Below are positions 25,101 through 64,000 of a stretch of 64,000 nt of DNA, piece by piece (the first letter of the stretch is position 1; each line of letters starts with the position of its first letter). The translations under genes and the position numbers were made by a program. Source of the stretch: Rodentolepis nana (taxonomy: Eukaryota; Platyhelminthes; Cestoda; Cyclophyllidea; Hymenolepididae); NCBI GenBank assembly GCA_900617975.1, contig UZAE01012077.1, forward strand, positions 1 to 64,000, given 5' to 3'. Under the pieces are notes generated by a model. The model searched no databases and was not told where the DNA came from. It worked only from the letters and a program-made list of their open reading frames with translations.

Positions 25101-26723
25101 TGTTAGATCCTTAAAGACTAACAGGACACTGCAATCTTCTCATTGGACGATAAGTTTGAATTGGGATCACTGGTATATTTGGGGAATTGTTAAGAACTGA
25201 GAGGGACACTGAAGGAATGAAGCTTGGCATAAATATTCAAACGCCAAGTAGACGCAAATTTTTTCAAAGGGAGTGGGATCAATTTCAGTCATTGTGGGTG
25301 TATCCTCTCTATAAAATCTATTTATTTATATAATTAAATCCATTTGCATTCAATAAGATTGGCTTTAGATGAGGTGGTAATATTGAGCATTCAGGAGTAT
25401 GTCTATTTGGAGGTCGGAGAGAACAGTTCAAAATTGTGTTCATGAGATGCAAGAGTTTCTATGGAGGCCAACCCCCCCCCCCACTTCATCCTTTGGACGT
25501 CAAAGTTGACTTACTGGCCTGGATCCAGGATTAGAGTCGATTTTTTCCTTAATAAAATTGGGCTGAATAGCTTCTTCGAAATAATCTATTTCAAGCAAGT
25601 TTCAATTCAGTAGCTGAGGTAGAAATAACGTTTATAAGAACGGGTTTTATTCATGCTAAGGAACCCTGTGATTATTGACTCAAAACTAAGACTAAATTCC
25701 TTTCCACTTCTGAGACCTAGTCTAACGAGCGACATAACATTCGAATTTTACAAATCATTTAACGCTACCTAACGTAGGTGAGATTTTCGCAGTTGACCCA
25801 TTAGTGTTAGGCACTTTCTGCGCAAATATATCTAGACTGAGTCACGAATATTTGAGGTTGGAGATAATTCGTATCGTACCATGGCAACTGTAACTCTCTA
25901 GGCTTAATTAATTAATTAATTATCCAGGCAATATGCATAATAATAAGTTGCCTTACAAACGAAGCAGAATTTCATTAAAAAGGCACAGTTAAATCCAGCA
26001 TTTTGATGAAAGCGATTCTCACGCACCTGCATTAAGGGAATTGAATAATGTTAAGAATAATGTTTGAGCGGTTAGTTTCTCAATAAATAATTACTCCTTC
26101 TATAGACAGAATATCCAATAATTTTGGAAATTTATAACTCATTTAAAACTAAGTGGAAATTTAATTTTATATCAAACGCTTATTCTAGGTCCTATCTTTG
26201 AACTTGTCTGTACATTCGAATAAGATGATTTTATTAATTTACGAGACAATTTCCTTTGATTTAATAGATTTGACGATGATTGAAATATATAGGTTCCAGC
26301 TCAGACAAGCAAGTTATAAATGATTGTAACTAGTTATTCACATATTTTACCATTTCATTCTGGATTTTAACCACTTTAATCTTTATTTTAATGACCAGAT
26401 ATAGCGCTTTGAAACTGCATATTAATTATTTCAAGAATATTGCCATATCAACTCGATCCAATAAATTAATCGGGTGGAGTACAATCAATTTGAGGTCAAT
26501 TATGCCTTACACTTTGAGCACATCCTAAATAATCATATTTAATAAAAAAAAATAGATTTTATGATTTACTCTAATTATACGAGAGTAAAAGTAAATCATC
26601 AAACAATTCTAAAGTAACTTACCACCAATATTCGGGATTTTTGTAATTCCCAAATGTTGTAATATTGGGTTCTGCACGGGGTGAAGCAGCAAAAAGGCAG
26701 GTAATGAAAATGATGGGTAGCAT
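10380..26723 (-). CDS. Wnt5: Wnt ligand, Wnt5-type, complete five-exon gene
   Basis: Exons in order are 26723-26623, 19117-18861, 11335-11043, 10915-10775 and 10700-10380 (1113 nt, 370 residues). Intron phases are 2, 1, 0, 0 and match at every junction. The signal peptide is [17 protein letters not shown]. Hallmarks in order: YWWNLG spanning the first junction; [63 protein letters not shown] with the serine that is acylated in Wnts; and a cysteine-rich tail [38 protein letters not shown] and the LHNNRVGR segment fit Wnt5 better than Wnt4 or Wnt11. Known role of the family: a secreted lipidated ligand for Frizzled/Ror/Ryk receptors, usually non-canonical and Ca2+-linked, in neural and body-axis patterning. 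Two introns of about 7.5 kb could hold regulatory DNA. Confidence 0.95.
10775..10915 (-). CDS. Wnt5: Wnt exon 4 (acylation-site exon)
   Basis: 47 codons in phase 0, containing [16 protein letters not shown], the Wnt family signature with the lipid-acceptor serine. Flanked by acceptor CTACACAG and donor GTAAGT. Confidence 0.97.
11043..11335 (-). CDS. Wnt5: Wnt exon 3
   Basis: Acceptor TTCCATAG. Encodes [20 protein letters not shown], the CGCSK box, [20 protein letters not shown] and [12 protein letters not shown], then donor GTAAGT. Confidence 0.97.
12280..12323. repeat. TTA trinucleotide microsatellite
   Basis: About fourteen uninterrupted TTA units inside the second Wnt intron. Confidence 0.9.
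12440..12763 (+). mobile_element. SINE-like retroposon, copy 3, in a Wnt intron
   Basis: Full-length family member with flanking duplication TTGTYTGATCTCAC (12426-12439 and 12764-12777, one mismatch). The tail is short (TTATAAATTAA). It lies antisense to the Wnt gene; the GACTTACCTCC box is intact. Confidence 0.87.
12990..13021. repeat. TA-dinucleotide microsatellite
   Basis: Uninterrupted TA repeat in the second Wnt intron. Confidence 0.9.
13899..13934 (-). other. C-rich block, G-quadruplex-capable on the minus strand
   Basis: Six or more runs of 3-5 C separated by one to three bases. The minus strand, which is the coding strand of Wnt, therefore has a dense G-quadruplex pattern that would be present in the pre-mRNA. 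Confidence 0.6.
14403..14439 (+). other. G-rich block, G-quadruplex-capable on the plus strand
   Basis: Runs of 5, 3, 4, 5, 9 and 5 G within 37 bases, about 500 bp from a C-rich block of opposite polarity. Lies in the second Wnt intron. Confidence 0.65.
15827..16150 (+). mobile_element. SINE-like retroposon, copy 4, in a Wnt intron
   Basis: Full-length but more diverged (GGGGCGTGAGATAG start, TATAAAATAAAATT tail). No clear target-site duplication remains, so it is probably older. Antisense to Wnt, with the GACTTACCTCC box intact. Confidence 0.82.
18861..19117 (-). CDS. Wnt5: Wnt exon 2
   Basis: Acceptor TTAAATAG, then [10 protein letters not shown] and onward through the conserved [15 protein letters not shown], ending CAC G before donor GTATGT. 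Confidence 0.95.
19154..19186. repeat. TA-dinucleotide microsatellite
   Basis: Uninterrupted TA repeat 37 bp upstream (in the transcription direction) of Wnt exon 2, in the place where the branch point and pyrimidine tract would normally be. Confidence 0.9.
20240..20259. repeat. CT-dinucleotide repeat
   Basis: Short CT repeat in the first Wnt intron. Confidence 0.8.
26623..26723 (-). CDS. Wnt5: Wnt exon 1 (signal peptide)
   Basis: ATG then a hydrophobic leader, ending PEYW plus TG before donor GTAAGT. The split tryptophan codon (TG|G) joins exon 2 to restore the WWNLG motif, which confirms an exon 7.5 kb away from the next one. Confidence 0.93.
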
Positions 26724-27071
26724 TGTAGCAGGAAAGAGGCGATGCGTTCCACCTCCACCTACTTTTAGACAAGACTTTGACAGTCGAGATGAGATCATAA
26801 TTCCAAGCCCATAGGGCGAGTCGAGCTACTACTACTACGGCGAGTCCGAGGAAGTGCGAATTGGACTTGGCTCGGTGTGCTGGTGCTGTCTCAATTAGTG
26901 CTGGTCGGAAATGTATAAAGCGCTAGTTATGTACCCTTTGTGCTTAGTAGATCGGCTAGCAGACTTCATCATTGGTTAATGGGTGGACAGCGTGCGCGAT
27001 AATGCCGTTCTTGACTTCCTATTGGCGAACGCGTTGACTTTACCTGTCACACCTCCAGGCCACTTAAAATT

Positions 27072-27108
27072 GGGGGGGTGGGGGGGGGGGGGGGGGGGAN
27101 NNNNNNNN
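27072..27108. other. Poly-G tract ending in a 9-base assembly gap
   Basis: G7-T-G19 then A and nine N, followed by more G-rich sequence. It lies about 350-385 bp upstream of the Wnt start codon, so the promoter-proximal sequence is incompletely resolved. Confidence 0.9.
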
Positions 27109-28204
27109 GGGGAAGAGGGGAAAAGAAATGCGGGTAAGAAGGGGGTGCAGAGCTTCAGCGAATCTTACAATATCACTTTTACTGGATAGGATTGATAGAG
27201 ATAGATTTTTCCTTGCATAATTCTTCAATTATTAATTTATTTACTTCCTCAGTTATAATATCTTACATTCGCATAATTTCTAAAGCTATTTGCAGTCTGA
27301 ACTGAATTTTAAGGAATTTATTTCAATGATATAATTAGCCATTCTAACAGTAGGTTATCAATTTCCAACTCGTATCGAAGGTATAAACCTGGGAATAAGA
27401 TGCATAATCTTCAACTTTTCGAACATTAAATAGAAAGTTCTCTATGATTCAAAATTTACCTTTTCTGAATTTTGTTGCATTGCTTTCCATTATTCTCGCT
27501 CTGCCCTGTTTTATTTTTTGGAGTTCTCATGTTTTGGATCTCTAGAGAATTAGGGCTCTGAAGCCTTTTTTCATGTCAATCAAAATCAGATGCATAGCAT
27601 GACAAATCAAACGAGAAGTCTGGCATGTTTTTGTAGGGGTCTACCTACTCTGAGGAAAGTAGCAAAATCGTGCCCAATTTCATTGATCAAACTGTGGAGT
27701 CAAATCCGAAATTAATAATTAAAAGCAATGACACACGTAGTATGAAAGACATAAATGTTCAGAAAGGTGCGATGAAGCACGAAATTTCTGTATGAGTTAA
27801 ATTTAAAATATGCGGTAAAATCGGCTTGTCTTTCTAATTCTGACACTTTTCTGAGGCCAGGCAACTATTCAATTTTGTTGAATGTTGATAGATAAGTTTG
27901 GGAAAACATGTGAGAAAACGGGAGTTGCTATTTCCTCCCTCCCTCCCCCGCCCTCCCCCGCCTACACTTTAAATAGTGATGCAGGAATTCCCAAATTTTA
28001 CCACATAAGCTCCTTTTCACACTCCGAATTATGGCTTTATAATAAGAATGTATTCCACTCAAATAATTGTATATGCTGACGATATGAAAGTGCTGATTTA
28101 CTAAAAATTCGCTTTGCAGCGTTTGCCTAATAACTAGACCCATGCAATTATAATACGAGTTTGGGAGAAAGACAGCATGGGCAATCAGAGCGAAAGAACA
28201 TTTA

Positions 28205-28440
28205 TTTATATTAAATGGCAGGCGTTTTGATACTTAACACTATCAAAGATGTAAAAGAGACAGACACAAAGGTAGTGAGAAAAAGGTGAGGTGAGTATTG
28301 TGAAAATGGTCAAATATGACATACAGTGGGGTGATGTTAGTTTGAAGTGAGAGGTCCACAGCCGGTTTATAGACTTTTTGCCGTATGAGAATACGTTGTC
28401 CAGAGTGTATCACGTGGTAGCAAGTCTATCGCACACCCCA
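28205..28440 (-). mobile_element. SINE-like retroposon, copy 5, internally deleted
   Basis: Reverse orientation (TTTA-type tail at the left, CGCACACCCC at the right). About 90 bp of the 3' half between the GATAAC region and the ACATCT box is missing. Flanked by AAGAACATTTA (28194-28204 and 28446-28456). The donor-like box is mutated (GTAGCAAGTC). Confidence 0.82.
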
Positions 28441-29020
28441 CACGTAAGAACATTTAATTTAGGTATTTTATTCCTTAAATGTAAATCCATAAATTCATCC
28501 TCCGTGTATTCTGAAACTTGTGTTTGAATGTCATCAAGTTATAACCTCCATAATGCCCTTAGTATCTTAAGGTCATCTTTCAAAAAAACTCTGTTGGTAC
28601 TAGACTCGTAACAGAAGGCCCTAGTACCGTTCGGAACATGGTCAATACGTCAATAGCCTTCGCCTGATGTCATCATCACGTTGAAATCAATTTGCTATTA
28701 GCCACGCGTGAGTGCGGTTGGGTACATTTTTTACAAAAGGTTAAAAGGTTAAAACAAGGAAGAATCTACTTTACAAATGAATATATTAATATCTATGATT
28801 AATTGAGACAACGTCAAGTTGATTTTCATAAAGACTTTTAACAGACAAGTCAATAATGAAACTGTCTAGGAAACTGTGAATGGCTATATGTATCCTGTCC
28901 AGTTGATTAAACTCCAGCAATGAGGTTATGAGTGACAGTCGTGACAGGTTTTATATTCCCCAAACAATTACGTTCTCTAGGAGGAGTGTGAAGCTTAATA
29001 CATTTTTTATTTTAAAATAC

Positions 29021-29305
29021 GGAGTGTGCGATAGACTCATCTCCACGTGGTGCACCCTGGGCAAAGTGTACTCATACGGCAAAAAGTCTATAAACCGGCA
29101 GTTGACTTTTGACTTCAAACTACTATGACCCCATTGTATGTCATATTCGAATACTTCCACTGTACTCACCCCACCTTTTTTTCTACCTTTGTGTCTGTCT
29201 GTCTCCTTTACATCTTTGAATCACTCTTCTGTCTCCTCTCTCCACTTCTCAAGTTGTTGTTCCTCCCCTCTGTGAAGCCCACCCATTGAGATAAATAAAT
29301 AAATA
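29021..29305 (+). mobile_element. SINE-like retroposon, copy 6
   Basis: Family 5' half well kept (GAGTGTGCGATAGACTCATC). A short deletion near the 3' end removes the CAACTAAAGGGC block before the ATAAATAAATAA tail. No clear target-site duplication found. Confidence 0.82.
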
Positions 29306-29947
29306 ACTATTCTCTAGGATAATTTCAGTTTTGAAAATATGACTCAACAGTGTTTTTTGGTTTGAATTTTCGTCGATTGATTACTAGGTACATGTTGAAG
29401 GCTTTCTGCTCCTCAATAAACTTGTCAATAACTAGACATATAGGTTCGTCAAAATCCAGATTTTCAAAGTGCGGGGAAAGAGGATATTATGACTTCATAG
29501 CAGACATACCTTTCACAGTTAGTCTAAACGCTCCCAACATGAGACCTTCCAAATATCTACCTATTGGCGTTTAACAGCAATATTTGAATAGTGGATTAGT
29601 GACCAAAATTTTCCGTCTCTCATTTCTATTCCATATCCAGGTGATATTTTAGTACAATCATAATGAGTAATTCACTGATAATTGATTGTCGGCTTGCATT
29701 AAGGCTCATTTTCAGAAAGTGAGGCTTCATTGAAGATTAGAACACTTCCCAAGAAGTTTACATCTAGTATAATTTTACTTACGTGGTTTCGTTTTTGTTT
29801 TGAAGAATTGCTTAAAACTGTTAATAAGCATTCTATCCTAATTTTTGAATATCTATACAGAAGGCCATCACTTAATATAGTTATCTTCCGATGTTACATC
29901 AATGAAATTTGAACATGTTATTGTAAAGAATGCATATTATGGTACAT

Positions 29948-30238
29948 GTGTGATGTGAGATTGACTTGCCTCCACGTGGTGTACCTTGGACAACGTATAC
30001 CCATACGACAAACAAGTCCATAAATCGCCATTTGACTTTTGTCCTCAAACTACCAAGAACCCACTATTTGTCATATTCGATCACTTTCACAGTACTCACC
30101 TTACCTTTGTATCTATATGCCACTTTTAAATGTGTAAATCACTCTTCTGTCCCCCCTCTCCACCTCTTGTGACTTTGTCCGTTCCTTCCCTCTGTGAAGC
30201 CCGAAATCGACTAAAGGACCTCTATTTCAAATAAAGTT
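29948..30238 (+). mobile_element. SINE-like retroposon, copy 7, diverged
   Basis: Recognisable by CCTCCACGTGGTGTACCTTG and the CT-rich middle. The 3' end is shortened and the tail is reduced to CAAATAAAG. Confidence 0.75.
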
Positions 30239-30432
30239 CGACTTCTTTATAGGCTTTCTACTGGACGCTACTTCATTACACTTGTTTCGTTAATGGAAAA
30301 TCTTTCCAGATGTCTTATTTTGCTGCTTTTTCCATGGCTTAAAGGTGAAATAGATGCACACTTTACTGGGCTTAACACTAATATTTCAGGGAGTTGGTTG
30401 CATTCTTCAGTAGTTTAATACTTATTAATTTC

Positions 30433-30565
30433 AAATGGCAGGTGTTTTGATAGCTATCATTAGACATTTAGTTGACTTCGGGCTACACAGAGAGGAGTGG
30501 GAACATCAAAGTAACAGAAAGTCGAGGAGTGGGGAACAGAAGAGTGATTGACAGATGTAAAATTC
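30433..30565 (-). mobile_element. SINE-like retroposon, copy 8, 5'-truncated
   Basis: Only the 3' 130 bp of the element is present in reverse orientation, from AAATGGCAGGTGTTTTGATA to GACAGATGTAAAA. Loss of the 5' part is the usual outcome of incomplete reverse transcription. Confidence 0.75.
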
Positions 30566-32467
30566 GCTGTACTTCACAATCCTCCAGTTAGAACATTAGC
30601 TCTATTCTAGATTTTAGCTTGATATTAACGGATTGCTAAGCACTATAACTGATAAAAGGGCTTATGCCTTAAAAGACGGCCCAAAATTCGGTTTTTGAGA
30701 TGTAAAGTTAGCTAATAATGTACTGAATGCGAGATTTCTTTCTCAGGTCGTGAGCCAATATCAAGAGTGGTTTTGTTTGATGGCATGGAATCCTATTGAA
30801 AGGATTTTGCGTCTGCTGTTCGAAGTACCACGAAATTCTCGATTCTATTGCCTATCAATTTTATGCGAAAAAATTTTCCCATCCAAATTTTTACCCCAAT
30901 TCCTAGCGATGTAATTGGAAAGAACCGCAAAACGGTGCAAAAACGTAACAGGTAATACATTTTTGCCGCCGTGAACAACAAGTTATATCCACGCTTTTTG
31001 TGTGTAAAACAGTGGAATGCGGTGGGATGTTAACACGATAATCTCCTCCGCGATGAAGTGACAACTGCTAATGTGGTGGGGGAGGGGGGGGAGTGGAGGA
31101 GGAAGGCGCCAGAAAGGCTGCGTCGCCAAGATACGAAAGGGGACATCTCCCCCAACCCCCACACCCCACCGTATCGCTGCACCAGACCCATAAAAATAAT
31201 TTAAGCCCGAGGGCCCACTGCTTTTTGGTCTATGAAAGATAACAGGTTGTAAGAAGTTGAAAGAACTTGACAACTTGCTTTAGACCGAGTTATACCACCA
31301 ACCCGGTCTTTTTACCATTAGCTATGAAAAAAAACTCAATTCACTAAGAGTGAGCCCTTGCGTTCACAGTGAATGAAGATGCCAAATTTCTCATGGTTTT
31401 ATGTGACAATAAGAGGTATGCGGCAGTAGAAAATGGTAGAAGTAAAGTGGTCTACTAGAGCAAAATTTGCCATAAAACAAGCAAACACTTTGACTATGGG
31501 TGTTTTGGAGAAAACTTTCTGAAGTAATAAGAAATAGAGTAGATTTTCATCCCTTTAACTTGTGACCACTATTTTTTCCGGTGCACATTTTTTTTCGAAA
31601 TGCTGTTTCAAAAGTCAGCTTTCGTGAGATCAGAACCAAGGGACTACTCCAGGCTTTCAATTGATTCAGTTTTTAAACCAGCTGGATGGCAACAGTCAAT
31701 CCCACGCATTCTTATAAAGTGTACAAGTTGTTTTCAAATTTTCTAGTGCCCTAAAGCGCAATTTTTTCTGATTTGGCTGGTAAATTTTGGACGTGAACTC
31801 ATGCCTGCATTATTCAGATGATGGTAATCAATTAATATTGGAGGTTTGGTCGCACCACCACGTTTTCAATACGTCCTTTGTAGACACAGGTGAGCGAATG
31901 CGACTGAAAGCGATATATTTATATTAGTATGTTAATAATTCCATTACTTACTGTAAATAGCAGTCACAATATTATGCTTCCCGACCTCTCCCTGCCTCCC
32001 CCCCTCCAAGACAAAAAATTCGAGCAAAGTAAATGCCACACTTTTGTCGAGGTTATAGAGGTCACGAGGGACCAATCAAGAATTACTTCTATGATCTGGA
32101 AACAACCTGGAATTGAAAGAAGAAGGGGAGAATGGAACCTTATCTTATGTAAACAGGACTTTTAAACCCATAATGAACTCCTTGTTCTCAGTGATTTTCA
32201 CAAATCACCAGAGCAAGTATCAATGAGTTTTTTTTGCAAAATTGTAATTACCATGATGGCTGCCCATGGGGAGAATTTGATAATAGTAGCTTTCCCTGCT
32301 TAATGCTAGCCAGTATTTAAACAGTAGTTAGTTGCTGATGAATTAGGAAAGCTCATTCCCTAGGTCTAAAAACAATTCCAAAAACAAAAGTATGTTTATG
32401 CAAAGACAGAGAATAAAATGAAGTTGAGTAACATTCAATTTCTTATTAAGCCCACCATTTAAATATT

Positions 32468-32790
32468 TATTTATTTATCTCCAATGGTAGGCGTTTTGAT
32501 AGTTATTATTAGCCCTTTGGCTGACTTCGGGCTTCACAGAGGGGAGGAGGAACATCAAAGTGACAAAAAAGTTGATGAGGGGGACAGAATAATAATTCAC
32601 AGATGTAAAAGGGACAGACAGACACAAAGGCTGAGAAAAGGTGAAATGAGTACTGTTGAAGTGGTCGAATTTGGCATACAGTGGGTGATGGTAGTTTGAA
32701 GTCAGAAGTCGGCTGCCGATTCATAGATTTTTTGCCATATGAGTATACGTTGCCCATAGTGCACCACGTGGAGATAAGTCTATCGCACAC
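32468..32790 (-). mobile_element. SINE-like retroposon, copy 9, full length
   Basis: Reverse orientation with a TTTATTTATT tail complement at the left. The flanking duplication CCCACCATYTAAATATT (32451-32467 and 32791-32807) has one mismatch in 17, the longest seen here. The donor-like box is mutated (GAGATAAGTC). Confidence 0.88.
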
Positions 32791-34266
32791 CCCACCATCT
32801 AAATATTGAGATGTAAAGATTTACTTTGCAAGGTTACCAACAAGCATGGTTTTAGGCGGATCATGTAGATAACACTGTCTCAGAGTGAGTTGCATTCAAC
32901 CAGCATGGATCGAAAAATAGCCTGTTATTCAAATCGGATTGCCGAGGTAAACCTGCCAATCATCAGACAATATAATGATCTTTAATAAACACTTTGCTAA
33001 GTATAACTTCTATTCTCCTAAACAGTAATCTTAAACACTAAAAATTCTATTGGAATTATAGTAATTTATTTTCTAAACACAAGGTCTATGAAGTCAATTT
33101 TATCCATGGCCGTAGTTAAATAGCGGCAAAACTTTTAAGTATTTTTTTTAAATTTAGTAAAACACCTTCACCTAAATATGCTAATAAGAAGGAGCATTTG
33201 AATTTAATTCAAAGTTCGAAAAAAACTCAGAAGAAATAAAGGTACGAAAGAGTAACAAGTGGAAATAAAATTCGGTTGAATTAGTTGTACCCAGTAGAGA
33301 ACACGATGATCCCCATTCGAAGGCGAAGCTAAATGTGTACTCAATAGGAAGAGAGCTTGGAAATATTCTTGGAGCATTAACGTCACATATTGCCTTCTGA
33401 AAGGTATGCTGAACTGAGAAGCCGACTACAAACAGTATAAATTGACGAATGCAAATAACTAATTTATGCTACTTGAAAATATAAGTAGCTAATTAATCGA
33501 AATGTCATTAACCAGAAAAACAAACAAAACGGATTTGAATGAAGAGCATATATTTCTGTATGTACATAGATCAATGACAGCAGTATAAGCAGCGGAGAGA
33601 AGAAATCGTTCTTTTTTTATTAATAGGTATCAAGGATAAAGGGAGTGATTGTCAACGTCTTCTTTCACCAATTTAGGGAAAGGGAGTAGAAAAAAAACGA
33701 AGTGAAAGAAATGTAATTAGAAGTAGTAGTTGTCAGCATTAGTATATTTGCGGAGAATCCGCAGTGTTTCGGGCGACAGCGTGGCAATAAACACTGACGA
33801 AACAGACAACAAGTTTGATCAATAGAGAGAAACGAATCAAATGACAAGAAAAGGCAGGGTCTTGGGAAGAGATATACAAAAAATAGCAGCCCACTTATGC
33901 TATTGTCAATAATAATAGTATATAAACAATCAACAACTACGAGAGATAACAGCAGTAGGAGACGACAAAAAATACAACAATAATCGTAGGAGTCACACAA
34001 AAGCAATGGCGGCAAAAGAGATTGTTACTCAATGTCCAGAAAGCGGCAGTAATTGATTACAAAAGGAAAAAGAGGCAGATCAAGTGGTATATGGGCGCAG
34101 GATTTACAAAAGCTCAAACCGGGGAGTTGGATAAAAGACGTCTGCTTTAATCGTGCAATTACGTATAGGGGAAATGGGAATCACAGACAGTACCCTGGTA
34201 ATGGGAGAGAAATGAGAACACCCACTGTGTCACAAGTTGTGCTCTCTTTTAAATAATTGTCGTCCG

Positions 34267-34272
34267 TTTATT
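34267..34272 (-). terminator. Candidate polyadenylation signal of the PLC-beta gene
   Basis: AATAAA on the minus strand about 100 bp after the stop codon; a plausible 3' end of the transcript. Confidence 0.5.
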
Positions 34273-34372
34273 AGAGAGTAACTCTTCCAAGTAGCTTTGA
34301 ATCCATTCGTCTCGCTCCTAAAAACAAAGATATAACCGTCACTACTCGCAACATTTCAGTAGTTGAGAATAT

Positions 34373-63502
<29,130 letters not shown>

Positions 63503-64000
63503 CTGACGTTAAGAAAAGAAGAAGAAGTGCTAAATAACCTCAAAAAATTAGATCCAGTTTTTTTGTGAAAAAAGACAGTACTAAAAGAGGACATTAGAAC
63601 CGGTGATGTTAGCAGACCAGAGAATCGGAGATTCCACTATTTGATCAACCTGGACTCAACAAAGCAGAAGGTAATGATGTCTTTTAAGAGAACGATACGA
63701 TTGGCAGCACTTCTTGCTTTTAAGCTAAGAGAAACACACCCTACATTTGGGCATTTAACATAGAGAAGAAATAAAACAAGAAATGGAGGAGGGTAGAGTA
63801 TACAAGGTAATTGTTGGTATTCATATCAATGAAAAAGTGCAGACTCTTCTTCAATAATAAATATTTAATTACTAGCAGCTCCGAGAGCTCCAATTATGGT
63901 GTGTCGCCTCTGAAATTGAAATGGAGGAGGAATGCGTGAGCGAATTACACTTCTGCTCTTGTGCGCCAAGTAATTACTGACCGGAAGGTATAAATATTTG
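63503..64000 (-). other. PLCB4: 5'-ward PLC-beta intron, no provable exon
   Basis: The missing PH-domain exons must lie upstream (higher coordinates). Short open pieces behind acceptor-like AGs occur near 63.64-63.72 and 63.88-63.92 kb, but neither translates to a recognisable PH sequence with matching phase. Confidence 0.6.

Larger units (their letters stand above)
19118..26622 (-). other. Wnt5: Wnt intron 1 (7.5 kb)
   Basis: AT-rich, no coding exon and no retroposon copy recognised. It contains a TA microsatellite, a CT repeat and several poly-C runs (around 20.1, 23.3, 24.25 and 25.5 kb). Confidence 0.75.
26724..34266. other. Intergenic region between the Wnt and PLC-beta genes
   Basis: No recognisable gene. 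It contains the presumed Wnt 5' flank, a G-run with an assembly gap, and five retroposon copies in both orientations between 28.2 and 32.8 kb. The longest open frames (for example near 30.98-31.27 and 33.67-34.02 kb) are low-complexity and lack domain motifs. Confidence 0.6.

Noticed and set aside
30983..31273. 96-codon open frame rich in Gly and Pro on the minus strand
   Set aside because: It comes from a C/G-homopolymer-rich segment and shows no homology or splice context.
33665..34015. 116-codon Leu/Phe/Tyr-rich open frame on the minus strand
   Set aside because: Low complexity, no motif, and it lies beyond the PLC-beta polyadenylation signal.
63640..63720. Possible extra 5' PLC-beta exon (LKARSAANRIVLLKDIITF)
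   Set aside because: It has an acceptor-like CTCTTAG and a segment reminiscent of the PH-domain DLVNISF strand, but the donor that fits the phase (GTTGAG) is weak and the residues expected before LWIQSV are missing.
63880..63925. Possible extra 5' PLC-beta exon (RRHTIIGALGAA)
   Set aside because: Good acceptor, but only about 12 codons, phase does not match the next exon, and likeness to the PH domain is slight.

Overview
The window looks like nuclear DNA of an invertebrate animal. It is AT-rich, with multi-exon genes bounded by GT..AG introns of about 60 bp to 7.5 kb, frequent microsatellites, poly-G/poly-C runs and a dispersed short retroposon. Metazoan genes (a Wnt5-type ligand and a NorpA/PLC-beta4-type phospholipase C) exclude prokaryotes, fungi and plants. 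A flatworm, perhaps a tapeworm, would fit the size and style of the genes, but nothing in the sequence proves it.

Layout. (1) About 0.36-1.6 kb, plus strand: a small two-exon gene for a probable secreted protein, faintly like the TULIP / group-7 mite-allergen fold. (2) 2.1-3.8 kb, minus strand, convergent with it: a four-exon gene for a 476-residue protein with a DPY30-like motif and a degenerate EF-hand, possibly EFCAB5-like and axonemal. (3) 3.8-10.4 kb: no recognisable gene. (4) 10.4-26.7 kb, minus strand: a complete five-exon Wnt gene, best matched to Wnt5, with two introns of about 7.5 kb. (5) 26.7-34.3 kb: no recognisable gene, rich in retroposon copies. (6) 34.3 kb to beyond 63.5 kb, minus strand: a PLC-beta4/NorpA-type phospholipase C gene. 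Twenty-one constitutive exons encode 1098 residues from the end of the PH domain to the stop codon; the 5' exons lie past the right edge. Every splice phase in the Wnt and PLC models matches between neighbouring exons and the joined frames stay open.

How the genes could work together: Wnt5 ligands and Gq-driven PLC-beta meet in non-canonical Wnt/Ca2+ signalling. Their adjacency and shared strand are noteworthy, but nothing here shows co-regulation.

The main unexplained structure is a roughly 320-bp retroposon family, at least eleven copies in 64 kb, with 11-17-bp target-site duplications and an ATAA-repeat tail but no visible tRNA-type promoter. All four intronic copies lie antisense to their host gene, so a strong GGAGGTAAGT splice-donor sequence in the element is presented on the pre-mRNA. 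The PLC gene also has one well-supported 69-nt candidate cassette exon that would place a basic cluster inside the G-alpha-q-binding helical region, and a weaker 93-nt candidate.
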